Of a DNA stretch of 64,000 nt, positions 10,800 through 21,641 are shown piece by piece. The stretch comes from Dipteris shenzhenensis (taxonomy: Eukaryota; Polypodiophyta; Polypodiopsida; Gleicheniales). How positions within the stretch are numbered: the first letter of the stretch is position 1; every line of letters begins with the position of its first letter. Below the pieces are notes generated by a model. It did not search any database. It saw only the letters and a program-made list of their open reading frames with translations, and was not told where the DNA came from. The stretch lies in assembly GCA_047967505.1 (NCBI GenBank), contig CM106538.1, one strand, 5' to 3'. Position numbers and translations under genes: made by a program.

Positions 10800-10985
10800 A
10801 ACATTTTACCGACACTACACTATATCGATGCCCATACCGACACTCTCAGGTGTATTTTATCGACAATGACATCGACACCCACACTGACGATTTCTTTGCA
10901 ACGTCTACAGTGACAGACATTCCAACACTTTCCACTTGTTTTATCAAAAAAATCTTCATATTTAGCATTGGTATCGGTGTCAAAA
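10800..10985. repeat. CACTA subterminal repeat region (copy A)
   Basis: Short variants of ccgacac, cgatgcccataccgacac, tcgacaatgacatcgacac and ggtatcggtgtc occur in both orientations just inside the right terminal inverted repeat. In En/Spm elements, clustered subterminal motifs bind the accessory transposase and are needed for excision. The resemblance to 5005-5105 supports both belonging to one element. Confidence 0.6.
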
Positions 10986-10986
10986 A

Positions 10987-11006
10987 GCAGCCTGTGTCTT
11001 GTAGTG
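10987..11006 (-). mobile_element. Right terminal inverted repeat of the CACTA element (copy A)
   Basis: Read on minus the end is CACTACAAGACACAGGCTGC, beginning with the diagnostic CACTA. It marks the element's right border at 11006. The left end was not found and may have been lost beyond the copia insertion or lie outside the window. The element thus spans at least 3218-11006 with divergent genes: TNP2 leftward and the second gene rightward. Confidence 0.75.
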
Positions 11007-12286
11007 AATCCTTTTAAAACCTAAAATTCATATAGGAAGTTTGGTTGATACTTGAACTTTTGAGACATTACCCCATACACACTAACCAATGCAATTCACC
11101 AAAAGAACTTATAACTAAGGCCTCTTTGGCTACCTCATCATCAATTTTTCTATGCTTGTCAAGTCATTGATATTCTCTAACAAGCCTTATGCAATTAAAG
11201 GTCATCTCATTTGGAGAGATTCCCTCTTGTTCTATCTATCCAAAATAGTTCCAAGCTTAGTGAACCTCTCAAATTCGAAGCACTTCCATGCCTCAGCTCA
11301 TGCACCAAATTTGGCACATATATCTAGATATTATATTGGACATCAATTTAGAGGCCCCATTCAATGTCCAAGCATCCAATAATGTATCCCAATCTTGAGA
11401 TCTACTTCAAGTAAAGGTGATCTCATTTGAAAATAACCTCTCAAGATTAGGATGCAATCATATTAGTTTAAATTCTTTCCTCAATAAGGAAGCGTGTTAA
11501 GCACTTTTTGTGCTTGAGTCAATGCACCACAATTGGCATCTACTCAAAACATGTCAAATGTTTTTGAACCTACCTAGGACCTGAATCTAGTTAAGCAATT
11601 GATGTACAAAATTAGTTTTATAGCACATCAAATACTTTAGTACAACCTTAGCCCTTTGTCAATTACCCATATTCTCCAATAGTCAATTACTTTTCTTCTC
11701 CTATAGGCATTAAAGTTGCGAGTACATAATTTAGAAACAAGGCTTTATTTTGCATCTGCTCAAAATAGCTCACAGTTTCTTTAACCTACTGAAAGCAAGA
11801 AGCTTTTCAAGTACTTGTTGAGCTTGGCCGATTGAACCACTTTTGGGTTAGATACCTACAAAATCATTTACAACCACAACATTTCTTGGACTGTACTAAC
11901 AATTCTTATATATCCTCTTGCATGTTGGAAATCTTACAAATATTAGTCGTATAGGCATAGGCTAAAGTAACTTCATGTAGTGAACATCATAGTGTTTTGA
12001 GAGAGGCCTTGACTTCTATTCAAAATAACTCCTCTTAGGAATACATGATATTGAAAATTCTAACTTGAATAGGAATCTCATCGATCATTGTCCACATCAT
12101 ATTTGACATACATAGAGCATACACATCTACAAAAGATTTTACCTAGCCATCTCATGATGAATTAATGAAGCACTCAGCAAGTGAACCACATTTTGCTCAC
12201 TACATCCATTAAAATAGTCTCATACTTCCTCGCCCTCTGAAATTAAACCTAGGATACGCTATGTCCTGAACAAAAATCTCATCATG
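11007..12286. other. AT-rich intergenic DNA upstream of the nsLTP gene (copy A)
   Basis: No gene or repeat family was recognised. From 11789 onward this sequence is identical to copy B, whereas 11007-11788 differs at about eight positions. The upstream part of the identity island is therefore non-coding. Confidence 0.5.
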
Positions 12287-12335
12287 CACTTGATGCACGA
12301 AATCCAGTTGCACACTTGATGCACGACATCCAGTT
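12287..12335 (+). promoter_or_regulatory. Duplicated 24 bp element upstream of nsLTP (copy A)
   Basis: Two adjacent near-identical units, cacttgatgcacgaaatcca and cacttgatgcacgacatcca, lie about 200-250 bp upstream of the TATA box. Their place in the proximal promoter suggests a duplicated cis element. No known factor site is confidently recognised. Nearby single motifs are ccacgtcaac (12424-12433, ACGT core) and ttgac (12490-12494, W-box core). Confidence 0.35.
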
Positions 12336-12534
12336 TTCCCATTTGAATCACTCCTCCACGATTTTCGCTAGAATAATTTCAGTCATGCCGGAAGAAAATT
12401 TGTGAGCGCAAAGTTCGAAGGATCCACGTCAACGCCACAAATGGGAACAGTGGATCGCTAAAATAAGTGGGGTGAATTAACACGCCGCGTTGACAAAGTA
12501 ACATCACCCCACTGATTACGCGCCTGCCAGTGCA

Positions 12535-12540
12535 TATAAA
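12535..12540 (+). promoter_or_regulatory. TATA box of nsLTP (copy A)
   Basis: tataaa in the context gtgcatataaaggtcgc, 100 bp upstream of the ATG at 12641. It overlaps the in-frame upstream ATG at 12530, so that ATG cannot be in the mRNA if this TATA box is used. Confidence 0.7.
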
Positions 12541-12640
12541 GGTCGCTCCTGGGTTCGTTTCTATCGATCGCCCTTTCATAGCTACTACCCATTCCAGTAC
12601 TCCCACTGCTGGTGCTGCTTGTGTCAACGCTGATTGCAAT

Positions 12641-13135
12641 ATGGCCAACATCGCGATCTTCGACCGTGCCACCCTCGCCTTCCTCGCCCTCCTCCTCCTC
12701 ATCTCCACCTCCACTACCCACGCCACTATCTCCTGTGACACCGTCAAGTCCAAGCTCGGCCCCTGCCTTCTTTTCCTCTCCCGTGGCTCCCCTGCCCCTG
12801 CCAAATCCTCGGCTTGCTGCATCAACCTCGGATTTCTCCACTCTCGTGCAGCCTCGAGAGCCGACCGCCAAGCCGTCTGCCGTTGCTTGAAAGATGGCCA
12901 ATCCTCCTTCAAAGTTAACCTGCGCGCCGCCAAGGCTCTGCCCGGAATTTGTGGCATTCCCTTCCCCTACACTCTCGGCCCAAACATCCAATGCGACAAG
13001 TAAAGATTTCATCCATCTGACTTTGACGTTCTGGCTTCCATTTAAATTTGCTTGTCCACCGTATGCTTTCTCCTTCCCTTAATTATGCTCGCCGCTATGA
13101 TCTCAGTCATGCCCTTATGCTGCAGGATACACTAG
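12641..13135 (+). CDS. Non-specific lipid transfer protein, type 1 (copy A)
   Basis: A small secreted protein that binds lipids in a cavity held by four disulfides. In plants such proteins act in cuticle/wax export, defence and pollen. The ATG at 12641 gives a 120-residue precursor if unspliced (stop 13001-13003). Residues 1-28 form a signal peptide (hydrophobic AFLALLLLIS, likely cut after THA). Eight cysteines at 32, 42, 59, 60, 80, 82, 104 and 118 give C-X9-C-X16-CC-X19-CXC-X21-C-X13-C, the type 1 pattern. SRADR (72-76) and PYTLG (109-113) match the two lipid-lid pentapeptides. A donor at 13000 (caa/gtaaag) and an acceptor at 13125 (gctgcag) would remove 126 nt and change the end to CDKIH with a stop at 13133-13135. 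This is the classic near-terminal intron of nsLTP1 genes. GC-rich coding contrasts with its AT-rich surroundings. It is identical to copy B. Confidence 0.93.
13000..13125 (+). other. Predicted near-terminal intron of nsLTP (copy A)
   Basis: GT at 13000-13001 overlaps the unspliced stop codon and AG ends at 13125 after cttatgctgcag. Splicing keeps the frame and adds only Ile-His after the final Lys. Plant type 1 nsLTP genes commonly have their single intron a few codons before the stop, which supports this reading. RNA evidence would settle it. Confidence 0.6.
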
Positions 13136-13299
13136 CTGCAACTTTCCGGCCGTCGACGCGTCGCTCACCTGATCAATCGGATGACGAGGGACAGGTCTTA
13201 CCGCTGTTGCACGAGCACTCGTTAGGATTAGTCGGGTGTGCCTTCATATGTATTCCATGTGCTGCATGGTGTTGGCCAGCTTGGACAGCTTTTGGATTT

Positions 13300-13305
13300 A
13301 ATAAA
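13300..13305 (+). terminator. Polyadenylation signal of nsLTP (copy A)
   Basis: aataaa, about 165 bp after the spliced stop codon, in ggatttaataaatgagg. It is the first canonical signal downstream of the gene. Confidence 0.5.
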
Positions 13306-13451
13306 TGAGGAAAGGCAATTAATTGTTGAACGTCTCAATGGAGAATGTTACTAGTCTAGTGTCTCCTCTAGGCAAATTGCGTGGCCGTCGAGCAATACTC
13401 ATGTCAAGATTGTATTGAAGCAAGTTTGTTTGTGTAATCAACAAAGGTCAG

Positions 13452-13595
13452 AAAGAAAATGAAAGGTAAACTACTGCGTGCCTTTTCCATTCGCTAAGAA
13501 CTCTAAAGAATCTCAAACCCAACGTATCTTTATGTCTCTTTGATTACCTCTTCAACGTGTACGCCCATAATAATAAGACAACACGTAGCATCATA
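13452..13595 (+). repeat. 144 bp direct repeat, first member (copy A)
   Basis: aaagaaaatgaaaggtaaac through acgtagcatcata recurs at 17395-17539 with about 10 differences. The pair flanks ~3.8 kb of unrecognised DNA. It could be the ends of a non-coding retroelement or a local duplication. No terminal TG/CA or target-site duplication was found. Confidence 0.7.
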
Positions 13596-14009
13596 ATAAT
13601 ACGCCCATAATAAAAAAGTGAAGCCAATAAAAGAACTACTCTAGAACTTCTGCTGTTGCTCGTCTATATGGTGTACGAAAAGAAACGCCATTAATTACTT
13701 ACACATAAAACACTTTGGCTCTATGGAAAACAGCTAAAGGGTTGACACATGGGTAGTCACATGGGCTAGAATGGGCCATTTACAGGCACAAAAATGGTGG
13801 GCAGTGGCCAGTCTGTAGCATCATTTCATAGGTTAATGGGAGTAAAAGGGCTGCCATACTAGTTGAAAAAAGTTAGGTGCTCGTTGGCAGCATTACATTG
13901 ATAAGGTACTTAGATTAGATGATAGTGGACTCAAGTTATGTAAAACTTGGCACTAAAGATCGTATCCATATACTCCATTCACTCAAGATATGTAAAACTT
14001 GACACTAAA
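13596..14009. other. Unassigned AT-rich DNA (copy A)
   Basis: No gene or known element recognised. The later part (13957 onward) holds a truncated version of the 160 bp tandem unit that follows. Confidence 0.4.
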
Positions 14010-14318
14010 GCTCGTATCCCTATAGTCCATTCACTCATCATGCAAGAGATGACTATATACACTAGGGATGCACTGATAATGGCATTTCAAGAACCCACGT
14101 TTTGATGTAGTATTTCTATAAACACTGCCCTTACATCGTCTAAGGCTATCACACTTTTCATACACTACAGCTCGTATCCCTATAGTCCATTCATTGAGAG
14201 GAGTATATGCACTAGGGATGCATTGATAATGGCATTTCAAGAAACCTCATTTTGATGTAGTATTTCTACAAACACTGCCGTTACATCATCTAAAGCTCCC
14301 ACACTTGTCATACACATT
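14010..14318 (+). repeat. Two 160 bp tandem units (copy A)
   Basis: gctcgtatccctatagtcca occurs at 14010 and 14170, each followed by a similar sequence with cactagggatgca, ggcatttcaagaa and tgatgtagtatttct. A partial third unit precedes them at about 13957. Copy B has the same array at 49914-50220. Confidence 0.75.
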
Positions 14319-14830
14319 TTCACACAGTAATATCTGACTCAACAATCTGACTCAACAATAGAGGCTTGAATCATTGGAATTTGTTCTAGGGTTGCTACAC
14401 TCACAGATGCATCCATATCACAAATGAAGATGATCTTGTATAGCTATTGGCAATGGATGGGAGTTTGTTGTTGTTGCAAGGAATGCCCAAGAAAGTGCTA
14501 AATCTAAAGGATTAATTGGTCCAAGTTTTGGAGCATGTTGAACTCCCTACTTGTCCCACAAAAATTGTAAAAATACTCCATCTGATCTCCAACACAATAA
14601 TAATTTGGAGGAGGTCAAGTCTTGCTCTTGCATTGGCTGAGAGTCCCCATATCCATAATTACTATTCGGGATGAGCATCTTTGCAAAGAAGCAACCAAAT
14701 GTTTGGTACACTGAGGTGAGCTTGAATTTTCAAGGTGGAATAAATGATAGGGAAAGGGATTTCACCTCTTGCCTATGGCTGCTAGGCTCCTCCTTTGGAC
14801 ACTATGACCATGCAACATGCATCCAACTAG
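14319..14830. other. Unassigned region (copy A)
   Basis: No gene recognised. A 74-codon open frame at 14671-14895 is interrupted in copy B and resembles nothing known. Confidence 0.4.
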
Positions 14831-15181
14831 AGGCCTCCTCTGGGATGATGGCCACATTCATCCAACTGCTATTTGGACAACACATCAATAGCTAAGATAG
14901 AAGACAAACAAAGATAGAGACAAACAACTGCTCTTTGGACACCTCAATAGTTGAGATAGAGGAGAGACAAAGACACAGATAGAGACAAAGACAGTAGCAG
15001 TGTCTCCGTCCCCTCCAAATCCAAAGTTTATGTGAGTAACTTCGATTTCTCCCTCACCAATAGTGACAGTTGCAACTCAGTTGAACTTGAGGCCTCCTTT
15101 GGGATGATGGCCACATTCTGCTCTGCTGAGATAGAGGAGAAATGAAGACAAAGACAGAGACCTGCTCTTTGGACACCTCAA
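14831..15181. repeat. Copy A-only block with an internal duplication
   Basis: This 351 bp block is replaced in copy B by five bases (gtttt). It carries an internal direct duplication: ggcctcctctgggatgatgg recurs with one change near 15090, and tttggacacctcaatagttg occurs twice. A deletion with a short filler in copy B is the simpler explanation, since the block's repeats align with flanking sequence. Confidence 0.7.
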
Positions 15182-17394
15182 TAGTTGAGATAAACCATAG
15201 GGACTTGCTTCATTGCCAAGCCCTACTTCCAGGTGAAGATTAAACTAGCCACACAAATCACACAATGCTTCAAATTCTAGTCCACATTTTCACAAAAAGT
15301 ATACTAGCATAGATGCAAAGGTCTAGAGAGACATATAGCCAAATAGACAGAAGCTCCAAAATGAACTACATGAAGTAAAAGTTAACGTGTACCATGTGAA
15401 CAGCCAAAAATCTAAGGGGCAGATCTATTCTATCTGATGCTCAATCTCCAAGTTCTGCCACATGCCCTTTGTAGGCTCTTCTTGGCTGCTAGGAAACCTG
15501 TTGGATTGCATGCTTGCTACCCCATAGCAGGGCTGTTTAAAAACTGAAATGGAGGTTGCTTGCTGTAGGCCCCTTGCTGCTCTGCACTGCAACCAATGGT
15601 GAGGTACTATTCTTGGACTAATCCTAGACCTTCCTACTGCTCCCGTCTGCACCCATAATATGAGGTACTATAGACCCTGATCTAGGCCTCGCTACTGCTC
15701 CAGTGTGTATCCAATACTGAGGCACATGAATAACTTTGCAAGGTCCCTAATGGGCCCTCTTATATCGGGCTGTTTGCCCTCTGAACTCACCGATAGCAGA
15801 GCCACAGAGTGGACTGACCCAATCCATGACACCCGACCAGTAGCAGCTTTTCATGCTCTAGAACAGCTGTATAGCAGGGCTACCCACTTCCAGGAGTACC
15901 CAAGATAAGGGATGACTATAATCCTGCAACATGGATGTTGGAGGTGACCTCAAATTCTATAGAGACCCACCTGCAAATAGATTTTGCACAGCAGTATACC
16001 AAAAGTCTGATCTCTTCGTGTATGAACTATTTCGAATCCTTTCCAGAGCACTAGTAGCATCTACCCATGAATTCAATGCAAAAAGCAATGCACATAGTGT
16101 CTCTTTAAGCCATTCATTTATGAGGCTGCTAGGTGTGAGATCAGAGAGTCATCAAGTTGTGTTTCAGATCAAACAGTCATCTACAACTCGAAGCATCTTC
16201 CTTGTTTCATGGCATGACTCTAATTATTTATTTTTCCTTTTAGTCTCGAGCATTTTCTAAATGACAGAAGCTTAGAAATGACAGCTGAAAGGGTAATGCA
16301 CTACTTAAAAGAGTTTCCATGTAAACATCGAAGCTTTTAACAAAAGCTTTTATGTGAATCCACATGTTAGCTTACATGTTTAATAAGTGCACTCTGTGGT
16401 AGTTTAAGTACTATGCTTTAGATCAGTATGGACAGTTTAAAGTCTTAAGTCAGAAGACTTGAAATGATGTAACAAGCACACAAAGGATGGGTACAAACTT
16501 TGCAAGATCCCCTAAAAATCTATTGTTTGTGAAAGAGGATGAGTTCAGAAGTCATGACCAACACTTTGTCCTTTTTCAGAAGGTGGTAGACCACATTGCA
16601 TCTGCAGTTCCTTGAACCTTTCTACATTGAAGTGCCTATTTTCATAAGCTTCCTTTGCTTGGAAGAAACAAGTGTACACATCAAATCTTGAAAAGATGGA
16701 TTTCTAGAGGTAAGAATGAAATACAAAAAACCAGCTATGAGGCCAAGAGATGATACAAAGAATGCAATGGGTTCCATCAAATCCCATGATAACTCCTAGA
16801 AAGTGAGGCGAAAGAAAAGTAAGGTCTGCATTATGACGACCACCAGAGCTATTCAGAACATTTTGCGCGCTTTCCTTAGTGCGATTCTATCAATCTCTTC
16901 TTTCTCCTTTTGCACACCACTCACATTCCTCTCCTAATTGCAAGGTTATCCTCGCAGTTTCTAGCAATCATATAGTTTCAACGTGAAAACAAATGGAAGA
17001 TGAATACACAAGGCAACTAAGACTTACCAGGCAAAGACGATTGAGAGAATAGCACCAAGACAATAGCAGCTGATAGCGATAGAGAAAATAGCACTAGGAG
17101 CAGTCGTTGCTGCTATGGCGATGGTGAAACAGGAACAATAGCAAGCTTTGATGATCGCAATGACATGAAATTTCAAAAGAAGGAAATCTAGTAGGGTGGA
17201 TGACAAAACAGAGCAAGACAGCGATTTGACTAAACAGAGCGAGAAGGCAGTTCGACGAGACAATGGGAAGCAAAGTTTGATTTGGAGGGAGTTTCTTGAA
17301 TCAATAAAAAATGAAAATGAAAATATAAACCTGAACCTGACACATGGCTTCACCAGAGGGCAGATTTCCTTTTTATGTCACAATGCTACTTGCC
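15182..17394. other. Unassigned region with a 109-codon open frame (copy A)
   Basis: The best open frame, 15931-16260 on plus, is kept in copy B with two amino-acid changes, but it has no recognised domain. Its composition is ordinary, so I do not call it a gene. A minus-strand frame at 17024-17353 (hydrophobic, Ser/Cys-rich) is equally unsupported. Confidence 0.35.
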
Positions 17395-17539
17395 TAAAGA
17401 AAATGAAAGGTAGACTATTGCATGCCTTTTCCATTCACTACGAACTCTAAAGAATCTTAAATGCAACGTATCTTTATGTCTCTTTGATTACCTCTTCAAC
17501 GTGTACGCCCATAATAATAAGACAATACGTAGCATCATA
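17395..17539 (+). repeat. 144 bp direct repeat, second member (copy A)
   Basis: Partner of 13452-13595, in the same orientation. Both members contain gtatctttatgtctctttga and cgtgtacgcccataataata. Confidence 0.7.
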
Positions 17540-18034
17540 CTAGGGGTGCGTCCTACAGTGACTACGAAAACTCAAGACCGCATCAAGCTATCCACACAAT
17601 AAGCCCACTTATCACGCTAGCATAAAAGTAGCAGGTAGAGACCAAAGCAGAGCCATGATAACCCATTAACCAACGCGGTCTTGTATAAATAGTAATTTCT
17701 TTTTCAGTTCAATATTAGTTATTTTTTGCTACTTTCTCTAAAACAACATGCGAGACATACAATCTCTTGTGTTAGACCATATTCTATTCTATTGTGCCTT
17801 TTGCCTTGACGGAGTTGAAGAAACATGCGAGACAATATATGCAGCAAGCAGACTCTCTTGACACGTTACACAGAAAACAAATCGTATGGATTAGATATGT
17901 GCAATGTATATTGTCTATGAATGGCTTAGTAGGAGTAAGATTCACCATTTCAGCCACAACAAGTGCTTCCAAACTAGAAAATTCATGCATATTTGCTAGA
18001 TAGAACTAACCATTTTGTCCTCTTTGTCTAGAGA
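17540..18034. other. Unassigned AT-rich DNA (copy A)
   Basis: Nothing recognised. Overlapping open frames on both strands at 17784-18003 are conserved in copy B but show no known family. Confidence 0.35.
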
Positions 18035-18400
18035 ATTGTATTTGCTATATAGCTATCTAGGAAATGTGAGCCTTTATATGGAGAATCAACTGGAATTTTC
18101 CTTTCTTATATAGGAAATTTGAGTACCTATATTGTGCTATCTAGTAAATGTGACTTTGTATATGGAGAATAGATTGGATTTCAAGTTTGTTATATAGTGA
18201 ATTATATTTCCCATATTGTACAAGTATATTGCTATGTAGTAAATGTGAGTTTTTATATGGAGAATAACGTGAATAGTTTGCTATGTAGGGAAGTGTATTT
18301 CCTATATAGCCCAAGTATGTTGCTATTTAGGAAATGTGAGTTTGCATATGGAGAATGAAGTAGCATCTATAATTCCTATATAGAAAATGAGGTTTTTATC
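18035..18400 (+). repeat. Degenerate ~91 bp minisatellite, four units (copy A)
   Basis: A core of the form gctat.tag.aaatgtgag, then a variable run, then atatggagaat recurs near 18049, 18137, 18231 and 18322, with AT-rich linkers containing tatatag. It is shared with copy B (53600-53950), where one unit carries a 10-12 bp deletion. Confidence 0.7.
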
Positions 18401-21139
18401 AAGCAAATTGGAGAGAATGTATCTATCTATTACCTATTAACCATGGACAAAGGAAAAAAGAAGCAAGGACACTTGGCAACTTGGAGACCAAGAGCATGCC
18501 ATATATCCAAAATTTGAGCCTTTGGACCTTTGAAACTACTCTCCTTCATTTGAGAATTTTGAATTGGAAATGATGCTTGAAACTACCTTCACAATTTTTG
18601 AATTTGAAGCAATGCATACCTCATGACTGTTTACAAAGACTGACGTTTTAATAGTTAATAAATTATTTGAAACTTTGCAAACATTAAGCAGCAGTCTTTT
18701 GTGAACTAGATATGCCACAATACATGATTCATGCAATTCAATCACATCCGTCCATAAAATTGACCAAGGTTGGACGCATCTACATCTATTTATGACCTTC
18801 AAGGGACAAAACATGAATTTCGTAAGAGATATAACTAGATTACATGGTTTTTGCAAGAAATATAACTAGATTCAAGGATGATTCCTTGATGATTCACGTT
18901 TAAAACATGCATACTTTGACTGAATATCTAGTGTTGTAATGATTTACATTTTGAATGTGCATAATGCAACTTCATACGTTAATCCAATTCTACAGTGTCA
19001 TTCAAGATCCTATTCAATCTGCCTTGTATCACAAATAGTAGAGTCTTCTAGCTTGTCACCATCATATTTTAAGACTTCCTTGTTGGGTTCTAAATCCAAA
19101 ATGCATACATTTAAATCAATTTGGATTTGATTATTGTATCTTTGAGGGCCCAAAACACACAATGGTATTTGTGGCTTCATTGGTCTAGAAGGCGATGAGG
19201 ATGAGCCAAACACAAGCCTTCTAGTTGAGGTCCAGACCTCAACTTACTACAAGCCCAAACAACTCGCAGTTGATCTCCTCGATTGACTAAGTTAAAATAT
19301 AATTGAGGGCTATCTAAAGAATTCCTCACATAATTTTTCCTAGGAAGAAATAAAACTACTTTAAACTAAACCCTGTAGAGGGTGCTAGAGGATGATGCTC
19401 ATATTGGCATCAAGGAAGACCGGCTTACAGCTATGTGTTACATCAAATACACATTTTGTGATTGGTGCATTTGATCCAAGATGAGCTATTAGGTCCATAA
19501 TCTCAAAGTTTTGTCTTCTAAGCCTAGGTATAGCAAAAGGTTAGACATGGAATCTAAGAACATTGATGATTATGTAAAGCACTAAATCCCACTTTGCATG
19601 AAGGTTTATTAATGATCAAAGTCAAGTCTTTTAGTTGAGGACTCAAACTCCTATTCAAGTGGGGAAATTAGTTATGTCCATGGTTACCTAAACAATAGCA
19701 AGGGTCATTCTAACCCTTACTTTTTCCTATTACCACAACAAGGGTCATAGTAACTCGCTTGTTCTTTCAAGTATGACAATGTCCACAAAGACCAGTCACC
19801 TCTAGAGTTGAGAGCAAACTACTTGTTGTTTTATAACTTTGTTGATAACCAATGTCTTTGGCAATTGTAACAATCAACCAGCAAGCTTAAGTCTTTATAG
19901 AGGAATCTCTTTGGTTAGCAAGTCATACTCCTTAGTATAGAGTGAAGGTAAAAAAAGAGTAAAAAAAGAAGCTTTGAGGGATGATCGAATAGATTTCAAT
20001 ATCTCTTCTAGATGTGCAAATTCATCCCTCCAAGTTGCTACTATTTTATTTGTAGATTTTGACAATTTGGAGGTCTTAATGGTTGATCAAGTCAACTAGA
20101 AATTGGGGCCTTTGACCTTGACTAAAAGTTTTCAGTATATTTACTCTTCTTGAGCATTAGAACTCAGTTATGGAACTCATGGGTGTCATTGTACTTTGCA
20201 TTTATGGAGATGACTTAGTGGTGTATGTAGCATATCTTATGATGTATGCAACTTCATTGCATCTATATGGGGATGATATGATGATTGTGCTCTCAAATAA
20301 TATGTTCTCAAATTCTACATTTTTTATTCTATTTGTCAAACCTTGTAATGCATTAGACACTACCCATGTGGTAAGACCTTGCCTAGAACTAGATACTTTG
20401 CTTCACATTGACAAAAAGATTATGCTTTGATATACTGAGAAGATACACAAAGAAGGAAAGCTTTGCTTCATTGACACCAACCACAATGAAATGGACAAGC
20501 AAGTTTATGATTCTGATACAACAGTGGCTTGGAAATGGGGATGGAAAAGGATTGCTATCAAGGGGGGAATATTCCCCACATCTCCAAAATATTAGAATTT
20601 TTGTGTGTGGTCAATAAGGGTTCTCTACCTTGGGATGTCCCCCTTAAATGATTGTTAGTCTCATGTGTGAGATTTACCTTGTCAGACATATGGGAACTTC
20701 CCATACATAGTCATGGTACAATCTCCCAATTGTAAACCAAGAGACCAAATTCAAAGTGAGATCATGTTCGGGTGAGGTTGCCCAAAAGAGTGTACTCTTG
20801 ATAAAAGTTTCAAATCCTGGTGAATGTTCCAAACATTTATTTTTATTATGGCATACAAACTTTCTACACCAATATAAAAGTTTCACTTCTTAATGAAACT
20901 AACATGAAAAAATTATCCTTGGAAAGGGCCAAGCATGGGAAGTGCTAATATGGCTTCTTGGACTACCGAGAGGGATGTTTGGAGGGAATATGCAAGGCCG
21001 GGTGAAGGTGGTTACAGTTTGACTCAATGCACCCTATTTCAAAAGATGGTGCAAAAATGATGGAATCCAAGCCCACAACTCTCTTGACTATCCTGGTCAT
21101 ATATAGATTGACAATAGTGGGAATATTGTATAGAGATGG
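18401..21139. other. Unassigned repeat-poor DNA with a copy A-only block
   Basis: No gene recognised. About 389 bp at 20004-20392 are missing from copy B. At 18706/18707 copy A lacks 137 bp that copy B has. The segment 19187-19690 is nearly unchanged between copies. The part just left of 21140 may include decayed hAT transposase coding, but no motif could be read. Confidence 0.4.
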
Positions 21140-21641
21140 ATGTACAAATTATGTAGTCTTGGCATGATCATCTTGGACATTTCTTTGAGGACAGGAATGA
21201 GTATGTCTCTATTGTTAAGGAGACCTCTATTGTTCAAGAATAGAGAAGGGTTGTTTGCCTATCCTAGAATCAAGGAATTAGTCAAAGATATGCAAGCATG
21301 GAGATGGTGGGAAGAGTGGAGCATTCATGCCTCATCTGCAAGCCATGGCCATGAAAGTATTATCACAACCTTGTAGCAACTCCGTTAGTGAACGAAACTG
21401 GAGTAGCTATAAGTTTGTGAATTTTGTCACAAGGAGTTGCTTCACATCACAGAGATTAGAGAAATTTGTATACCTCTATGATGCAAATGGTAGAGTGTTG
21501 GGCAATGTAAAAGGGGAGTGCACTGATGGTGATATGCCAAAGTTGGTACACACAGATCTCCAAGACCCCTTTCATGATGTTCCTATGCTTACACATCCTG
21601 AACCAAATTCTAGTGATTTAGAAGAAGAGGTGGTTGCATGA
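21140..21641 (+). pseudogene. hAT transposase C-terminal remnant (copy A)
   Basis: The plus strand encodes a tryptophan-rich stretch (AWRWWEEW) and, after a one-base frame change near 21320, PHLQAMAMKVLSQPCSNS followed by SERNWSSYKFV and RLEKFVYLYDANGRVL. This is the hAT family dimerisation domain (the LSQP...S..ERNWS signature). A short acidic tail (SSDLEEEVVA) and stop follow. The DDE core and zinc finger are missing, so only the tail survives. Confidence 0.75.

Noticed and set aside
12530-12640. Upstream in-frame ATG giving a 157-residue nsLTP precursor
   Set aside because: It overlaps the TATA box and would destroy the N-terminal signal peptide. The ATG at 12641 fits the family.
12379-13012. 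Minus-strand frames of 184-192 codons opposite nsLTP
   Set aside because: Shadows of the GC-rich coding strand, with no recognisable domain.
15931-16260. 109-codon frame kept in both copies
   Set aside because: Young copies keep frames by chance. No domain, and no upstream promoter or codon bias noted.
20170-20430. Two YGDD-like motifs suggesting a reverse transcriptase
   Set aside because: No other reverse transcriptase motif surrounds them and the sequence is a local near-duplication. It is absent from copy B.
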